Source: JAGWBF01 sp965116325 (lineage in GTDB: Bacteria > Chloroflexota > Dehalococcoidia > Lucifugimonadales > JAGWBF01). Taken from it: a stretch of 64,000 bases of DNA. Location: the NCBI GenBank assembly GCA_965116325.1, contig OZ220675.1, positions 682,001 through 746,000 on the forward strand. Direction: 5' to 3'. Below, one piece after another: positions 16,324-25,283 of this stretch. A program made the translations under genes and the position numbers. Under the pieces are notes generated by a model. That model was not told the DNA's origin, made no database searches, and saw nothing but the letters and a program-made list of their open reading frames with translations. The first letter of the stretch is position 1; every line of letters begins with the position of its first letter.

Positions 16324-17586
16324 CTAGTCCCCGCGGCTGTCGGCCTTCCCCGTCAATACGTCCCGGACGATGTTGAGGGCATTCAGCGTCAACCTCCGGC
16401 GATCAGACAGGCCCCTGCCAGCGTAGCTGTACGTGCGTTCTCTGAGCACCCTTTGACCACCGACTACGCCGTCCAAGGCAAGGTAGCTCGTGCCCCTTGC
16501 CAGGTTCTCGGCAGGCTTCTCGTCGGCAGGCACTCCGTGCACCGCGAGGCCGAGGTTAGCGCCCGTCCTCTCCCGCACTCCTCGAGCCAGGCAGGCAGTA
16601 AGCCGGGCGTGGTCTTCGGTGTCATGAGGAGAGGTCCCGTCCTGTATTAGCAGGGAGTCCAAGGAACCGCCGGAACCTGCGATCATCCCTCCAAGAAAGC
16701 GGCTCAACGATGCCCTCTGCAGGTTTTCGGCAACCATCCCGGCTGTGATGTCCTCGTATGCTGCGATGGAAAGAGAAGCCTTCTCAAGCAGGCCGCCTAG
16801 CACGCTCTCCATGGTCTCGTCGTCGCTGCCAAACACATGGTCGCCCAGCAGGTCCCGTACCTCCTCTTCCACCGGGCCGATAAGCGCCTGGATGCCCTCT
16901 GGAGTGGCCGACTTGGCTGCGATCCGCACATCCACCTGGCCAGGATGGGCCAGCACACCCACGGTGGGGTTTCCGGAGTTGGCAATCAGATGTCCGATGC
17001 GGGCATCCACGCTGCTCTCCCCCAGGTCGGCCACCTTCAGCACCCGGTAGGCGATGGTCTCGGAGATGCCGAACTTGCGCCCCAGATAGGGGACCAGCTC
17101 GTTATCGAACAGCCACTTCAGCTCCACCGGGACCCCGGGCAGGGACATGATCACACCCCGGCTGTCCTCCACAATGAAGGACGGCGCTGTGCCATTAGGA
17201 TTCTCAACCGGGATGGCCCCTTCCGGGATGTACGCCTGTTTCTCGTTGTTGGCAGTCAGGATCAGGCCTCGACGCTGGAACCGCTGCCTGATCTGCTCCA
17301 GGAGGTTGGGGTCCAACTCCAGCTCCCGTCCCGTTACCTGGGCAACCACCTCCCGGGTGAGGTCGTCCTGGGTCGGCCCCAAGCCTCCGCCCGTGATCAC
17401 CAGGTCTGACCTATCCAGGGCCCGGTTTAGCACCTCTTCCATTCGCTGGGGATTGTCCCCAACGGTGCTCTTGTAGTACAGATTGACCCCCAGGTCGGCC
17501 AGCCTCTGGGCCATCCACGTTGCGTTGGTATCCACGATCTGGCCCAAGAGAAGCTCTGAGCCAACGGAAACGATCTCAGCATTCAT
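16324..17586 (-). CDS. cinA: CinA-family protein with degenerate C-terminal domain
   Basis: 420 residues. The N-terminal molybdopterin-binding-like domain is well kept, with EIVSVGSELLLGQIVDTNA and ITGGGLGPTQDD, and in CinA it acts as an ADP-ribose pyrophosphatase. The C-terminal domain is normally an NMN deamidase with a conserved AESCTGG motif. Here the matching place reads AAYEDITAG, lacking the ESCTGG core, and the following loops are diverged (SGGSLDSLLIQDG). The deamidase is therefore probably inactive or altered. It is divergent from the peptidase gene and convergent with the acylase gene. Confidence 0.88.
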   Translation of the reverse strand: MNAEIVSVGSELLLGQIVDTNATWMAQRLADLGVNLYYKSTVGDNPQRMEEVLNRALDRSDLVITGGGLGPTQDDLTREVVAQVTGRELELDPNLLEQIRQRFQRRGLILTANNEKQAYIPEGAIPVENPNGTAPSFIVEDSRGVIMSLPGVPVELKWLFDNELVPYLGRKFGISETIAYRVLKVADLGESSVDARIGHLIANSGNPTVGVLAHPGQVDVRIAAKSATPEGIQALIGPVEEEVRDLLGDHVFGSDDETMESVLGGLLEKASLSIAAYEDITAGMVAENLQRASLSRFLGGMIAGSGGSLDSLLIQDGTSPHDTEDHARLTACLARGVRERTGANLGLAVHGVPADEKPAENLARGTSYLALDGVVGGQRVLRERTYSYAGRGLSDRRRLTLNALNIVRDVLTGKADSRGD

Positions 17587-17719
17587 GGGAGTTCACTTCT
17601 CCAATACGAGTCCCCTTCTTTGGTGGGGACTGCGCAATTATACTCTGAACACCGGGGCGCCAAAAGAATTGGTACAGCCCGCGTCCCGGCCAACCCTTAT
17701 CCTTATACGGAGAGAACCA

Positions 17720-18847
17720 ATGGTGGGCAATAAAGAGGCAGAGGGCAACGCCCTGGTGATATTGGAGAAACTGGGAAAGCAGCCAGCTGTTGCCTTCATG
17801 GAAGAGAGGGTGTCCGCTGAAATCCTGGGCATAGCATCCCGCACCGGTCTGCCCACCCATACCGACACCTTTGGAAATCTGTGGGTCACCTACGAGGGGC
17901 CTCGGTCGGACGACGCCGACCTGCCCGACATCGCCTTTGTTGCACATATGGACCACCCGGGGTTCGAAGTTGTGGAGCAGGTCGGGAATGGCTACGTGGC
18001 CCGGGCCCTGGGCGGGGTGCCTGCAGCCTCCTTCGCCCCCGGTACCGAACTCATCGTCGTGGCTGGAGCGAGTGAGCCTGTGAGGGCGGTCGTGTCGGAG
18101 CGCCACGGCGCCGAAGAAGAGCGTTCGGTCATCCTGCAGCTCAGCGAACCCTCTCAGATGGAACTTCCGGCGATTGCGGTGTTCGACCTGCCCAGCTTCC
18201 AGCCGGACGAAGCTCGGGTCCATATGAGGGCGGCCGATGACCTGGCCGGCTGCGCAACCATCCTGGCCGCCATGAGCAGGCTGGCGAACGATGCGGACCA
18301 AGCCGACGGAGATGTCGGCCGGGTGCACGGCATATTCACCAGGGCCGAGGAGGTGGGACTGGTCGGCGCCCGGCTCCTCGCCGAGGCTGGCACCGTGCCC
18401 AAGGACTGCATCGTCGTATCCCTGGAGGCCAGCCGCAGCCTGCCCGGCGCCCTTATGGGAGACGGCCCGGTCATACGCGTAGGAGATGCCACCTATACCT
18501 TCGATGCCGGCGCAGAGTCGGTTCTCAACAGGGCGAGGGAGCAGCTCCAGGAGAAACTTCCCGGTTTCAGGTGCCAGCGCCAGTTGATGAGCGGGGGCAC
18601 ATGTGAAGCCAGCGCCTTTATACACCACGGCTATCGTGCCACCGGTATTGCACTGCCCTTGGGCAACTACCACAACGCTATGGAAGACGGCGGAATCGGC
18701 CCGGAGTACATAAGCATCGATGACCTGGGGCAGGCGGTGGAGCTTGTCGCAGAAGCTGCGCGTTCCGTCGCCAGCCGGCACCTCTGCCGATCCAGTCAGA
18801 GAATGGCTGTCCTTCCGGATGAGCTGCGCCTCCGTCTGTCACCTTAG
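17720..18847 (+). CDS. M42-like metallo-aminopeptidase / deblocking aminopeptidase family
   Basis: 375 residues. The metal-binding pattern of the M42 (also M18/M20) clan is visible: VAHMDHPGF with H76 and D78, then RAADDLAGCA with the bridging Asp, TRAEEVGLVGA with the catalytic Glu pair, VSLEAS and a final His in NYHNAMED. GTCEASAFIHHGYRATGIALP is the typical closing block. Members form large dodecameric cytosolic shells that trim peptides; some relatives are endoglucanases, so the substrate is not certain. The frame is open upstream to 17483, but GGAGAG before ATG 17720 and the family start support the shorter form. The 133 bases upstream to cinA are AT-richer and may hold divergent promoters. 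Confidence 0.87.
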   Translation: MVGNKEAEGNALVILEKLGKQPAVAFMEERVSAEILGIASRTGLPTHTDTFGNLWVTYEGPRSDDADLPDIAFVAHMDHPGFEVVEQVGNGYVARALGGVPAASFAPGTELIVVAGASEPVRAVVSERHGAEEERSVILQLSEPSQMELPAIAVFDLPSFQPDEARVHMRAADDLAGCATILAAMSRLANDADQADGDVGRVHGIFTRAEEVGLVGARLLAEAGTVPKDCIVVSLEASRSLPGALMGDGPVIRVGDATYTFDAGAESVLNRAREQLQEKLPGFRCQRQLMSGGTCEASAFIHHGYRATGIALPLGNYHNAMEDGGIGPEYISIDDLGQAVELVAEAARSVASRHLCRSSQRMAVLPDELRLRLSP

Positions 18848-18856
18848 CAACATCCA

Positions 18857-18886
18857 TTGACAACAAAGCGATTGTGTGTATATCAT
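18857..18886 (+). promoter_or_regulatory. Promoter of SBP gene 1
   Basis: A perfect TTGACA at 18857-18862 is followed by TATATC (18879-18884, 16-bp spacer) or TATCAT (18881-18886, 18-bp spacer). All three SBP genes share CATTGACA at this position upstream of the gene. Confidence 0.6.
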
Positions 18887-18985
18887 CGCGGGCAATACCT
18901 GAAATCACAAAATGTGATGGCGCGACCTCTCGGTGCGGGGCAGTGGACGATTGATCTTAATGCTGGATCCACGAAGGAGGTAACC

Positions 18986-20779
18986 ATGCACAGATGGCGA
19001 AACGTTCCCCGGTTCTTACTCCTAGCCCCGCTTCTGCTACTGGTTGGCGCAGTGGCCTTTGCCTGCGGAGAGGAAGACCCAACCGCAGCTCCTGACGTCC
19101 GGGAAGTGGAAGTTACCAGGATCGTTACCGAAGAGGGCGAAACGGTTGTCCAGACCGTGGTCGTTACTCAAGCCCCGGAGGTGGTCACAGCCACTCCGGA
19201 ACCTGCCAAGTCCAGCATCACCATGGTGTTCGGTGACGTACCCACCCTCCTCGGGGTGTGGGGCTCGGACAGCGTTGCAGGCGACAGCCTCACAGGCCCA
19301 GGATGCACGATCTCACCGGTTCATGCTGTCTGCCAGGACATGGCGACAGATGTGCTCACCTACATAGATAGCCACACCTTCGAGGTTGTTCCCCTGTCCG
19401 GAACCCAAGGATGGGAACAGATCGACGGCAACCGCTGGCGCTTCAGCCTCACCCCCGGCGTCAAGTTCCACAACGGCGAGCCGTGGAACGCCGCAGCTGC
19501 AGCCCAAGGAATCGACATCCAGGGGACCGAATCCATCGGTCAAGCCTCCCACAGCTATACCGGCACCATCAGCGGTGAAGTGGTTGACGACATGACCGTT
19601 GATGTGGTCTGCGAGAATGATTGCCCCATCCTCCCCAGGTCCGCCTTCCTCATCGGATTCCAGGCCCCTGCTTGGTATGCGGGCGCTACCAATCTCGAGC
19701 GCACAGAGAAGACCATCGGTTTCGGCCCCTACGTCCAGGCTGAGCACCGCCGAGGCCGGCACATAAAGATGGAGAAGTACGAAGACTACGTACCCAACCC
19801 CATGGCTCCCAACGATGCCCAGGCCCCGACCATAGACGAGATCTTCGTCGAGACTCGGTCGGAAGCCCTTGTCCGCGCCTCTATGGTAGAGGTGGGTGAG
19901 GCCGATTGGGCCATGAACCTCAACCTGGCCCACAAGAATCGCGTGCCCGTCTTCAAGACCGGAGGCGCGGCAGAGACCTTTGTGCTGGTCCACGACACCA
20001 TCTGGCACCCCGAGCTGAGCAAGCGGGATGTGCGCCGGGCCCTCGCCCACGCCACCGACTGCGACCTGATCGTGGAGCAGTTCTATGAGGGCCTGTTCAC
20101 CTGCCAGGGCACATACGCTCCTCCGGGAACCCTGGGCACAACCGATCGCACCATGGCCCAGTACGAGTACGACCCCGATTTGGCCCGGGAGCTGCTGGCT
20201 GGAGCCAACTACGACCCAGCCAACTCGATCACCATCAACGTGTTCGAAGGCCGTTACCCGAACAACGTAGAGCTTTCTGAAGCCCAAGCCGGAATGTGGA
20301 GTGAAGTGGGCGTCACTGCCAGTGTGGTCGTCCTGGAAACCGGTCGCTGGCTCGACGTTGCCCGCACAGGGTGCGGTCGCGCTTGGCGAGAACTCAGAGA
20401 AGAGCCTGGGGACCGCTACTGCCTGGACGATCCACCAGGACCCCCATGCTTCTGCCAGCCCAACAGCTATCAGCTGAACCCGTCCCTGGAAACCCTGGAC
20501 TTTGCGCGAGCCCTGGGGCGCATGGACTGCAACGATTCCGGATCCAAGTTCTGCGATCCCGTGAACGTCCAGCCTCTACTTGACCCTGCCAGGGCAGCCA
20601 GGCTTGACGGCTCACCCTCCAGGCAAGAGTTGATGCAGCATCTGGTAGATATCGCCTACGATGAACAGATCATCTACACCTACTTCGACGCCCTGGTGTT
20701 CTACGGTTCAACCGCAGACCTGGACTGGGAGACCCGCTTCGATCGCCGGATGCGTCCCAATAACTGGACTCTCAACTAG
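18986..20779 (+). CDS. ABC transporter substrate-binding lipoprotein (SBP family 5), paralog 1
   Basis: 597 residues. A signal peptide ends LVGAVAFAC, giving a lipidated Cys near residue 28, then a Val/Thr/Glu-rich linker (VEVTRIVTEEGE, VVVTQAPEVV), then a family-5 solute-binding domain of the oligopeptide/nickel type. Domain marks include WRFSLTPGVKFHNGEPWNA, TIGFGPY and the closing WETRFDRRMRPNNWTLN. Several cysteines recur at fixed places in all three paralogs (GPGCTISPVHAVCQD, CENDCPILPRS, MDCNDSGSKFCDP), probably disulfides. AAGGAGG at 18974-18980 fixes the ATG. No permease or ATPase is adjacent. Cargo unknown. Confidence 0.9.
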   Translation: MHRWRNVPRFLLLAPLLLLVGAVAFACGEEDPTAAPDVREVEVTRIVTEEGETVVQTVVVTQAPEVVTATPEPAKSSITMVFGDVPTLLGVWGSDSVAGDSLTGPGCTISPVHAVCQDMATDVLTYIDSHTFEVVPLSGTQGWEQIDGNRWRFSLTPGVKFHNGEPWNAAAAAQGIDIQGTESIGQASHSYTGTISGEVVDDMTVDVVCENDCPILPRSAFLIGFQAPAWYAGATNLERTEKTIGFGPYVQAEHRRGRHIKMEKYEDYVPNPMAPNDAQAPTIDEIFVETRSEALVRASMVEVGEADWAMNLNLAHKNRVPVFKTGGAAETFVLVHDTIWHPELSKRDVRRALAHATDCDLIVEQFYEGLFTCQGTYAPPGTLGTTDRTMAQYEYDPDLARELLAGANYDPANSITINVFEGRYPNNVELSEAQAGMWSEVGVTASVVVLETGRWLDVARTGCGRAWRELREEPGDRYCLDDPPGPPCFCQPNSYQLNPSLETLDFARALGRMDCNDSGSKFCDPVNVQPLLDPARAARLDGSPSRQELMQHLVDIAYDEQIIYTYFDALVFYGSTADLDWETRFDRRMRPNNWTLN

Positions 20780-20809
20780 ACGGTCCGGACACCTGCAAAC
20801 TGGCTTGGA

Positions 20810-20845
20810 AAGCCCCCGCCCCTTCAGAGGGGCGGGGGCTTCTTT
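20810..20845 (+). terminator. Intrinsic terminator of SBP gene 1
   Basis: A 13-bp stem AAGCCCCCGCCCC / GGGGCGGGGGCTT (20810-20822 with 20829-20841) is followed by TCTTT, 30 bases after the stop codon. Confidence 0.9.
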
Positions 20846-20931
20846 GTTGGCTGCCACAACAGAATTGGCCCCACCGGATAATGGGAGAAATAAACGAGGA
20901 ATGTGAGTTTTCGGCACTGCGTAAGAGTCCA

Positions 20932-20959
20932 TTGACAAAAATGAGATTCTATGTGTAAT
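20932..20959 (+). promoter_or_regulatory. Promoter of SBP gene 2
   Basis: TTGACA at 20932-20937 with TGTAAT at 20954-20959 (16-bp spacer). It lies about 76 bases upstream of the start codon, the same layout as the other two copies. Confidence 0.6.
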
Positions 20960-21034
20960 CTTCTGCGGAACAACAGGATTCCTTGTTGTGTGCCGGCCTT
21001 CGGCAAAATTTGGAGTCGAATGAAGGAGGTATCT

Positions 21035-22786
21035 ATGCACAGATGGGGGATCGCTCCCAGGTTGCTTTTCCTAGCCCCGTTACTGCTGCTTATTGGCGCA
21101 GTAGCTTACGCCTGCGGTGGAGAAGCTGAACCCGCTGAACCAGAAGTCGTGACCGTGGTCGTTACTCAAGCTCCAGAGGTGGTCGTGGCCACACCCACCC
21201 CTGAACCAGCTAAGTCCAGCATCACGATGGTATTCGGTGAAGAACCCACCCTTCTTGGTGTTTGGGGTTCAGCCGAGGTTGCTGGCGACAACTTGACGGG
21301 CCCCGGCTGCCGGATCATCCCCGTGCATGCTGCCTGTCAGGACCTCGTCACCGATGTGCTTACATACATAGACAGCACCACCTTCGAGGTTGTTCCTCTG
21401 TCCGGTGTCCAGAGCTGGGAACAGATCGCAGATGACCGCTGGCGCTTCAACCTCACCCCCGACGTCAAGTTCCATAACGGCGAGCCATGGAACGCTGCTG
21501 CCGCAAAGCAGGGTATCGACATTGAGGGTGACGAGAACATCGGTCAATCTTCCCACAGCTACACCGGCGATATAACCGGCGAAGTGGTTGACGACCTCAC
21601 CGTCGATGTGGTCTGCGGAACTGCCTGTCCCATCCTCCCCAGGTCTGCCTTCCTTGTAGGATTCCAGGCCCCCGCATGGTGGAACAGCGCCACCAGCGCA
21701 GAGCGCAGCGAGGTTACCATCGGATTCGGACCCTACGTCCAGACCGAATACCGGCGCTCACGCCACATCAAGTTCGAGAAGTATGAAGACTACGTACCCA
21801 ACCCCATGGCTCCCAACGATGCGAACGCACCGACCATCGACGAGATAACCATCGAGTGGCGTTCCGAGAGCCTCGTCCGGGCATCCATGGTAGGAGTTGG
21901 TGAAGCCGACTGGACCATCAACCTCAACCTGGAACACCAGGACTCGGTGCCCGTGTTCAAGACCGGTGGCGCAGCCGAGACCTTCGTCAACGTGTATGAC
22001 ACCGTCTGGCACCCCGAGCTGAGCAAGCAGGATGTACGTTTGGCCCTGGCCCACGCCACCGACTGCGACCTGATCGTCGAGCAGTTCTATGAGGGCCTAT
22101 TCACCTGCCAGGGCACCTACGCTCCTCCGGGAACCTTGGGCACAACCGATCGCACCATAGCCCAATACGAGTACGACCCCGAGTTGGCCCGGGAGCTACT
22201 GGATTCCGCCAACTACGATACCGAGAACGAGATAGTCATCAACGTGTTCGAGGGTCGCTACCCCGCCAACGTTGAAGTGGCTGAAGCCCAAGCCGGCATG
22301 TGGAGAGATGTAGGCGTGAACGCCAGGGCAGTCGTCCTGGAAACCGCCCGCTGGCTCGATGTAGCCCGCACCGGCTGCGGTCGCGCCTGGAGAGAGCACA
22401 AGGGTGAAGACCCCGGGGACACCTATTGCCTTGACGTTCCCCCGGGACCCCCATGCTTCTGCTCACCTCAGAGCTATCAGCTGAACCCGTCCCTGGAAAC
22501 CTTGGACTTCGCACGCGCCCTTGGACGCATGGACTGCGGAAACTCCAGCGCCAAGTTCTGCGACCCCGTGAACGTCCAGCCCCTACTCGACCCTGCCAGG
22601 GCAGCCAGGCTTGACGGCTCACCCTCCAGGCAGGAGCTGATGCAGAACTTGGTAGATATCGCCTATGATCAGGCGATCATCTACACCTACTTCGACGCCC
22701 TGGTGTTCTATGGCTCCAGCGCCAACCTGGACTGGGAGCCTCGCTTCGACCGCCGGATGCGTCCCAACAACTGGACCCTCAACTAG
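21035..22786 (+). CDS. ABC transporter substrate-binding lipoprotein (SBP family 5), paralog 2
   Basis: 583 residues, close to paralogs 1 and 3 over the whole binding domain; long blocks such as QPLLDPARAARLDGSPSRQE are identical. The signal peptide ends LIGAVAYAC. The linker is the shortest of the three (about 30 residues, EPEVVTVVVTQAPEVVV). The conserved cysteine pattern is kept (GPGCRIIPVHAACQD, CGTACPILPRS, MDCGNSSAKFCDP). GAAGGAGGT precedes the ATG at 21035; an in-frame ATG at 20951 lies within the promoter and is rejected. The gene is its own unit with promoter and terminator, so expression can differ from its neighbours. Confidence 0.9.
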   Translation: MHRWGIAPRLLFLAPLLLLIGAVAYACGGEAEPAEPEVVTVVVTQAPEVVVATPTPEPAKSSITMVFGEEPTLLGVWGSAEVAGDNLTGPGCRIIPVHAACQDLVTDVLTYIDSTTFEVVPLSGVQSWEQIADDRWRFNLTPDVKFHNGEPWNAAAAKQGIDIEGDENIGQSSHSYTGDITGEVVDDLTVDVVCGTACPILPRSAFLVGFQAPAWWNSATSAERSEVTIGFGPYVQTEYRRSRHIKFEKYEDYVPNPMAPNDANAPTIDEITIEWRSESLVRASMVGVGEADWTINLNLEHQDSVPVFKTGGAAETFVNVYDTVWHPELSKQDVRLALAHATDCDLIVEQFYEGLFTCQGTYAPPGTLGTTDRTIAQYEYDPELARELLDSANYDTENEIVINVFEGRYPANVEVAEAQAGMWRDVGVNARAVVLETARWLDVARTGCGRAWREHKGEDPGDTYCLDVPPGPPCFCSPQSYQLNPSLETLDFARALGRMDCGNSSAKFCDPVNVQPLLDPARAARLDGSPSRQELMQNLVDIAYDQAIIYTYFDALVFYGSSANLDWEPRFDRRMRPNNWTLN

Positions 22787-22813
22787 ACGGTCCTCCCTAC
22801 ACACCGACCATGG

Positions 22814-22851
22814 AAAAGGCACCGCCCCTCTCGAGGGGCGGTGCCTTTTTT
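22814..22851 (+). terminator. Intrinsic terminator of SBP gene 2
   Basis: A 15-bp stem AAAAGGCACCGCCCC / GGGGCGGTGCCTTTT with TCTCGA loop and a T run. The hairpin sequence is the same as the terminator of SBP gene 3, a mark of recent duplication. Between it and the next promoter (about 280 bases) I see nothing coding. Confidence 0.93.
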
Positions 22852-23129
22852 GTCCCGCTCCGGAAACAGATGATATTTGGGAGATAGCGAGGCGAATACG
22901 GTGAGCGATGAGTCCAAGCTCTATATTCAACCCCAATTCGGCCTGCTCAAGGTCACTGCTTCGGCGGGCTGCTTAGCGGCACCCACACCCTAGGTGCTAC
23001 CCGAGGCACGAACTCTGCTGATGAAGAAACCCGCCGCCGCTGGGCAGCAAGAGGAGATTGCCCGGTCTTGCCCAGAAGTAACAAGTAGTAACAAAAAGAT
23101 ACCATTTCTGTGGCTGCGGGAAAGTCCCA

Positions 23130-23159
23130 TTGACAAAGCAAATGCGCATATGGTATACA
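23130..23159 (+). promoter_or_regulatory. Promoter of SBP gene 3
   Basis: TTGACA at 23130-23135 and TATACA at 23154-23159, 18-bp spacer. The preceding CCCA and following GCAAATGC are unlike copies 1 and 2, so only the core promoter is preserved. Confidence 0.6.
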
Positions 23160-23233
23160 TTGGGCCGACTTTCTAAGTAGAAAGGGCGGCGGACGCCGTA
23201 TAACTCAAGATTGGTTCCGAGAAGGAGGAAGCT

Positions 23234-25111
23234 ATGCACAGATGGGGAATCGGTCCCCGGTTACTGCTCCTGGCCCCGTTGCTGTTGCTGATTGGCGCAG
23301 TAGCTTTTGCCTGCGGAGAGGAAGAACCAACCGCAGCTCCTGAAGTCCGGGAAGTGGAAGTTACCAGGATCGTTACTGAGCCTGGTGAAGTGATGGAAGT
23401 TACCAGGGTCGTCACTGAACCTGGTGAGGTGATGGAAGTTACCAGGGTCGTCACTGAACCTGGTGAGGTGATGGAAGTTACCAGGGTCGTCACCGAATCC
23501 GTTGAGGTTGTGGCCACGCCCACTCCCAGCCCGGAGCGGTCCAGCATCACCATGGTCTTCGGTGAAGAGCCCACACTGCTCGGTGTCTGGGGATCACTAC
23601 CGGATGATGAAGATCCTCTCGCAGGACCCGGATGCCGGATCATCCCGGTGCATGCTGCCTGTCAGGACCTTGCTACCGATGTGCTAACAATCATAGATAG
23701 CACTACCTACGAGGTTGTCCCCTTGTCCGGTACCCAGAGTTGGGAACAGATCGCCGATGACCGCTGGCGCTTCAACCTCACCCCCGGCGTCACGTTCCAT
23801 AACGGCGAGCCCTGGAACGCCGCTGCGGCTAAGCAGGGCGTTGATATCCAAGGAAATGAAGCCATCGGCCAAGCTTCCCACAGCTACACCGGTGATATAA
23901 CCGGTGAAGTGGTTGACGATCTCACCCTCGATGTGGTCTGTGGGATCGCCTGCCCGATTTTGCCCAGGTCTACCTTCCTTGTCGGATTCCAGGCCCCCGG
24001 CTGGTGGAATGACGCTTCCAGCGCTGATCGTGCGTCTGTTACCATCGGCTTCGGACCCTACGTCCAGACCGAGTACCGGCGCTCACGCCACATCAAGTTT
24101 GAAAAGTATGAAGACTACGTTCCCAACGCCGCAGCGCCCAACGATGCCAATGCTCCATCCATCGATGAGATAACCATCGAGTGGCGCGGTGAAAGCCTCG
24201 TCAGGGCATCCATGGTAGGAGTTGGTGAGGCCGACTGGGCCATGAACCTGAACCTGGCGCACCAAGACTCGGTACCCGTGTTCAAGTCCGGTGGCGCTGC
24301 CGAGACCTTCGTCAACGTCTATGACACCATCTGGCATCCCGAACTGAAGAAGAGGGATGTGCGCCTCGCTCTGGCCCATGCCACCGACTGCGACCAGATC
24401 GTTGATTCATTCTACGAGGGCCTGTTCCAGTGCCAGGGCACCTACGCTCCTCCGGGAACCTTGGGTGTAACTCCTCGCACGCTGGCCCAGTACGAGTACG
24501 ATCCCGCTAAGGCTAGAGAGTTGCTGGCCTCCGCTAACTACGACCCGGCCAACTCGATTAAGATCAACGTGTTCGAAGGTCGCTACCCCAACAACGTTGA
24601 AGTGGCTGAAGCCCAAGCCGGCATGTGGAGAGAAGTTGGCGTTACTGCAGAAGTGGCCGTCCTGGAAACCGCCCGCTGGCTCGACGTTGCACGCACAGGC
24701 TGCGGGAACGCATGGAGAGAGCACAAGGGCGATGATCCCGGGGACACCTACTGCCTGGATGTTCCTCCTGGACCTGACTGTTTCTGCATACCCCATGGCT
24801 ATCAGCTCAACCCGTCCCTGGAAAACCTGGACTTCGCGCGAGCCCTGGGACGCATGGACTGCAATAACTCCAGCGCCAAGTTCTGCGACCCCGTGAATGT
24901 CCAGCCCCTCCTTGACCCTGCCAGGGCAGCCAGGCTTGATGGCTCACCCTCCAGGCAGGAGCTTATGGAGGAACTGGTAGATATCGCCTATGATGAAGCG
25001 ATCATCTACACCTACTTCGACGCCCCGGTGTTCTACGGCTCGGTGGAAAACCTGAACTGGGAGACCCGCTTCGACCGCCGGATGCGTCCCAACAACTGGA
25101 CCCTCAACTAG
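23234..25111 (+). CDS. ABC transporter substrate-binding lipoprotein (SBP family 5), paralog 3
   Basis: 625 residues, the longest of the triplet. The signal peptide ends LIGAVAFAC. The linker is expanded by a 39-bp tandem repeat giving four versions of the 13-residue unit EVTRVVTEPGEVM (the first reads VTRIV, the last diverges to ESVEVV). Paralog 1 carries one such unit, so the linker has grown by slippage. The binding domain and cysteines match the other two (GPGCRIIPVHAACQD, CGIACPILPRS, MDCNNSSAKFCDP). GAAGGAGG precedes the ATG. The linker length probably sets the distance from the membrane. Cargo unknown; a peptide- or nickel-type ligand is the family default. Confidence 0.92.
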   Translation: MHRWGIGPRLLLLAPLLLLIGAVAFACGEEEPTAAPEVREVEVTRIVTEPGEVMEVTRVVTEPGEVMEVTRVVTEPGEVMEVTRVVTESVEVVATPTPSPERSSITMVFGEEPTLLGVWGSLPDDEDPLAGPGCRIIPVHAACQDLATDVLTIIDSTTYEVVPLSGTQSWEQIADDRWRFNLTPGVTFHNGEPWNAAAAKQGVDIQGNEAIGQASHSYTGDITGEVVDDLTLDVVCGIACPILPRSTFLVGFQAPGWWNDASSADRASVTIGFGPYVQTEYRRSRHIKFEKYEDYVPNAAAPNDANAPSIDEITIEWRGESLVRASMVGVGEADWAMNLNLAHQDSVPVFKSGGAAETFVNVYDTIWHPELKKRDVRLALAHATDCDQIVDSFYEGLFQCQGTYAPPGTLGVTPRTLAQYEYDPAKARELLASANYDPANSIKINVFEGRYPNNVEVAEAQAGMWREVGVTAEVAVLETARWLDVARTGCGNAWREHKGDDPGDTYCLDVPPGPDCFCIPHGYQLNPSLENLDFARALGRMDCNNSSAKFCDPVNVQPLLDPARAARLDGSPSRQELMEELVDIAYDEAIIYTYFDAPVFYGSVENLNWETRFDRRMRPNNWTLN

Positions 25112-25137
25112 ACGGTCCACCCTACACACAGACATGG

Positions 25138-25175
25138 AAAAGGCACCGCCCCTCTCGAGGGGCGGTGCCTTTTTG
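25138..25175 (+). terminator. Intrinsic terminator of SBP gene 3
   Basis: Same hairpin as at 22814 (AAAAGGCACCGCCCC stem, TCTCGA loop, T run), 26 bases after the stop codon. Confidence 0.93.
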
Positions 25176-25283
25176 TGCACCATAGCGGATAAGGGTAACT
25201 CTCACCATCCCTTGCGCGACCTTCCATTAGCCCTCTTCGTCATTGGGGTGCAAGACCCTGCCCAGGGAAAATCCACGGCAAAG

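Noticed and set aside
23173..23643. Serine/threonine-repeat frame on the minus strand
   Set aside because: It is the antisense reading of the SBP 3 linker repeat, not a surface protein.
18857..25175. Composite transposon around the SBP triplication
   Set aside because: No transposase, terminal inverted repeats or target-site duplications were seen; plain tandem duplication explains it.
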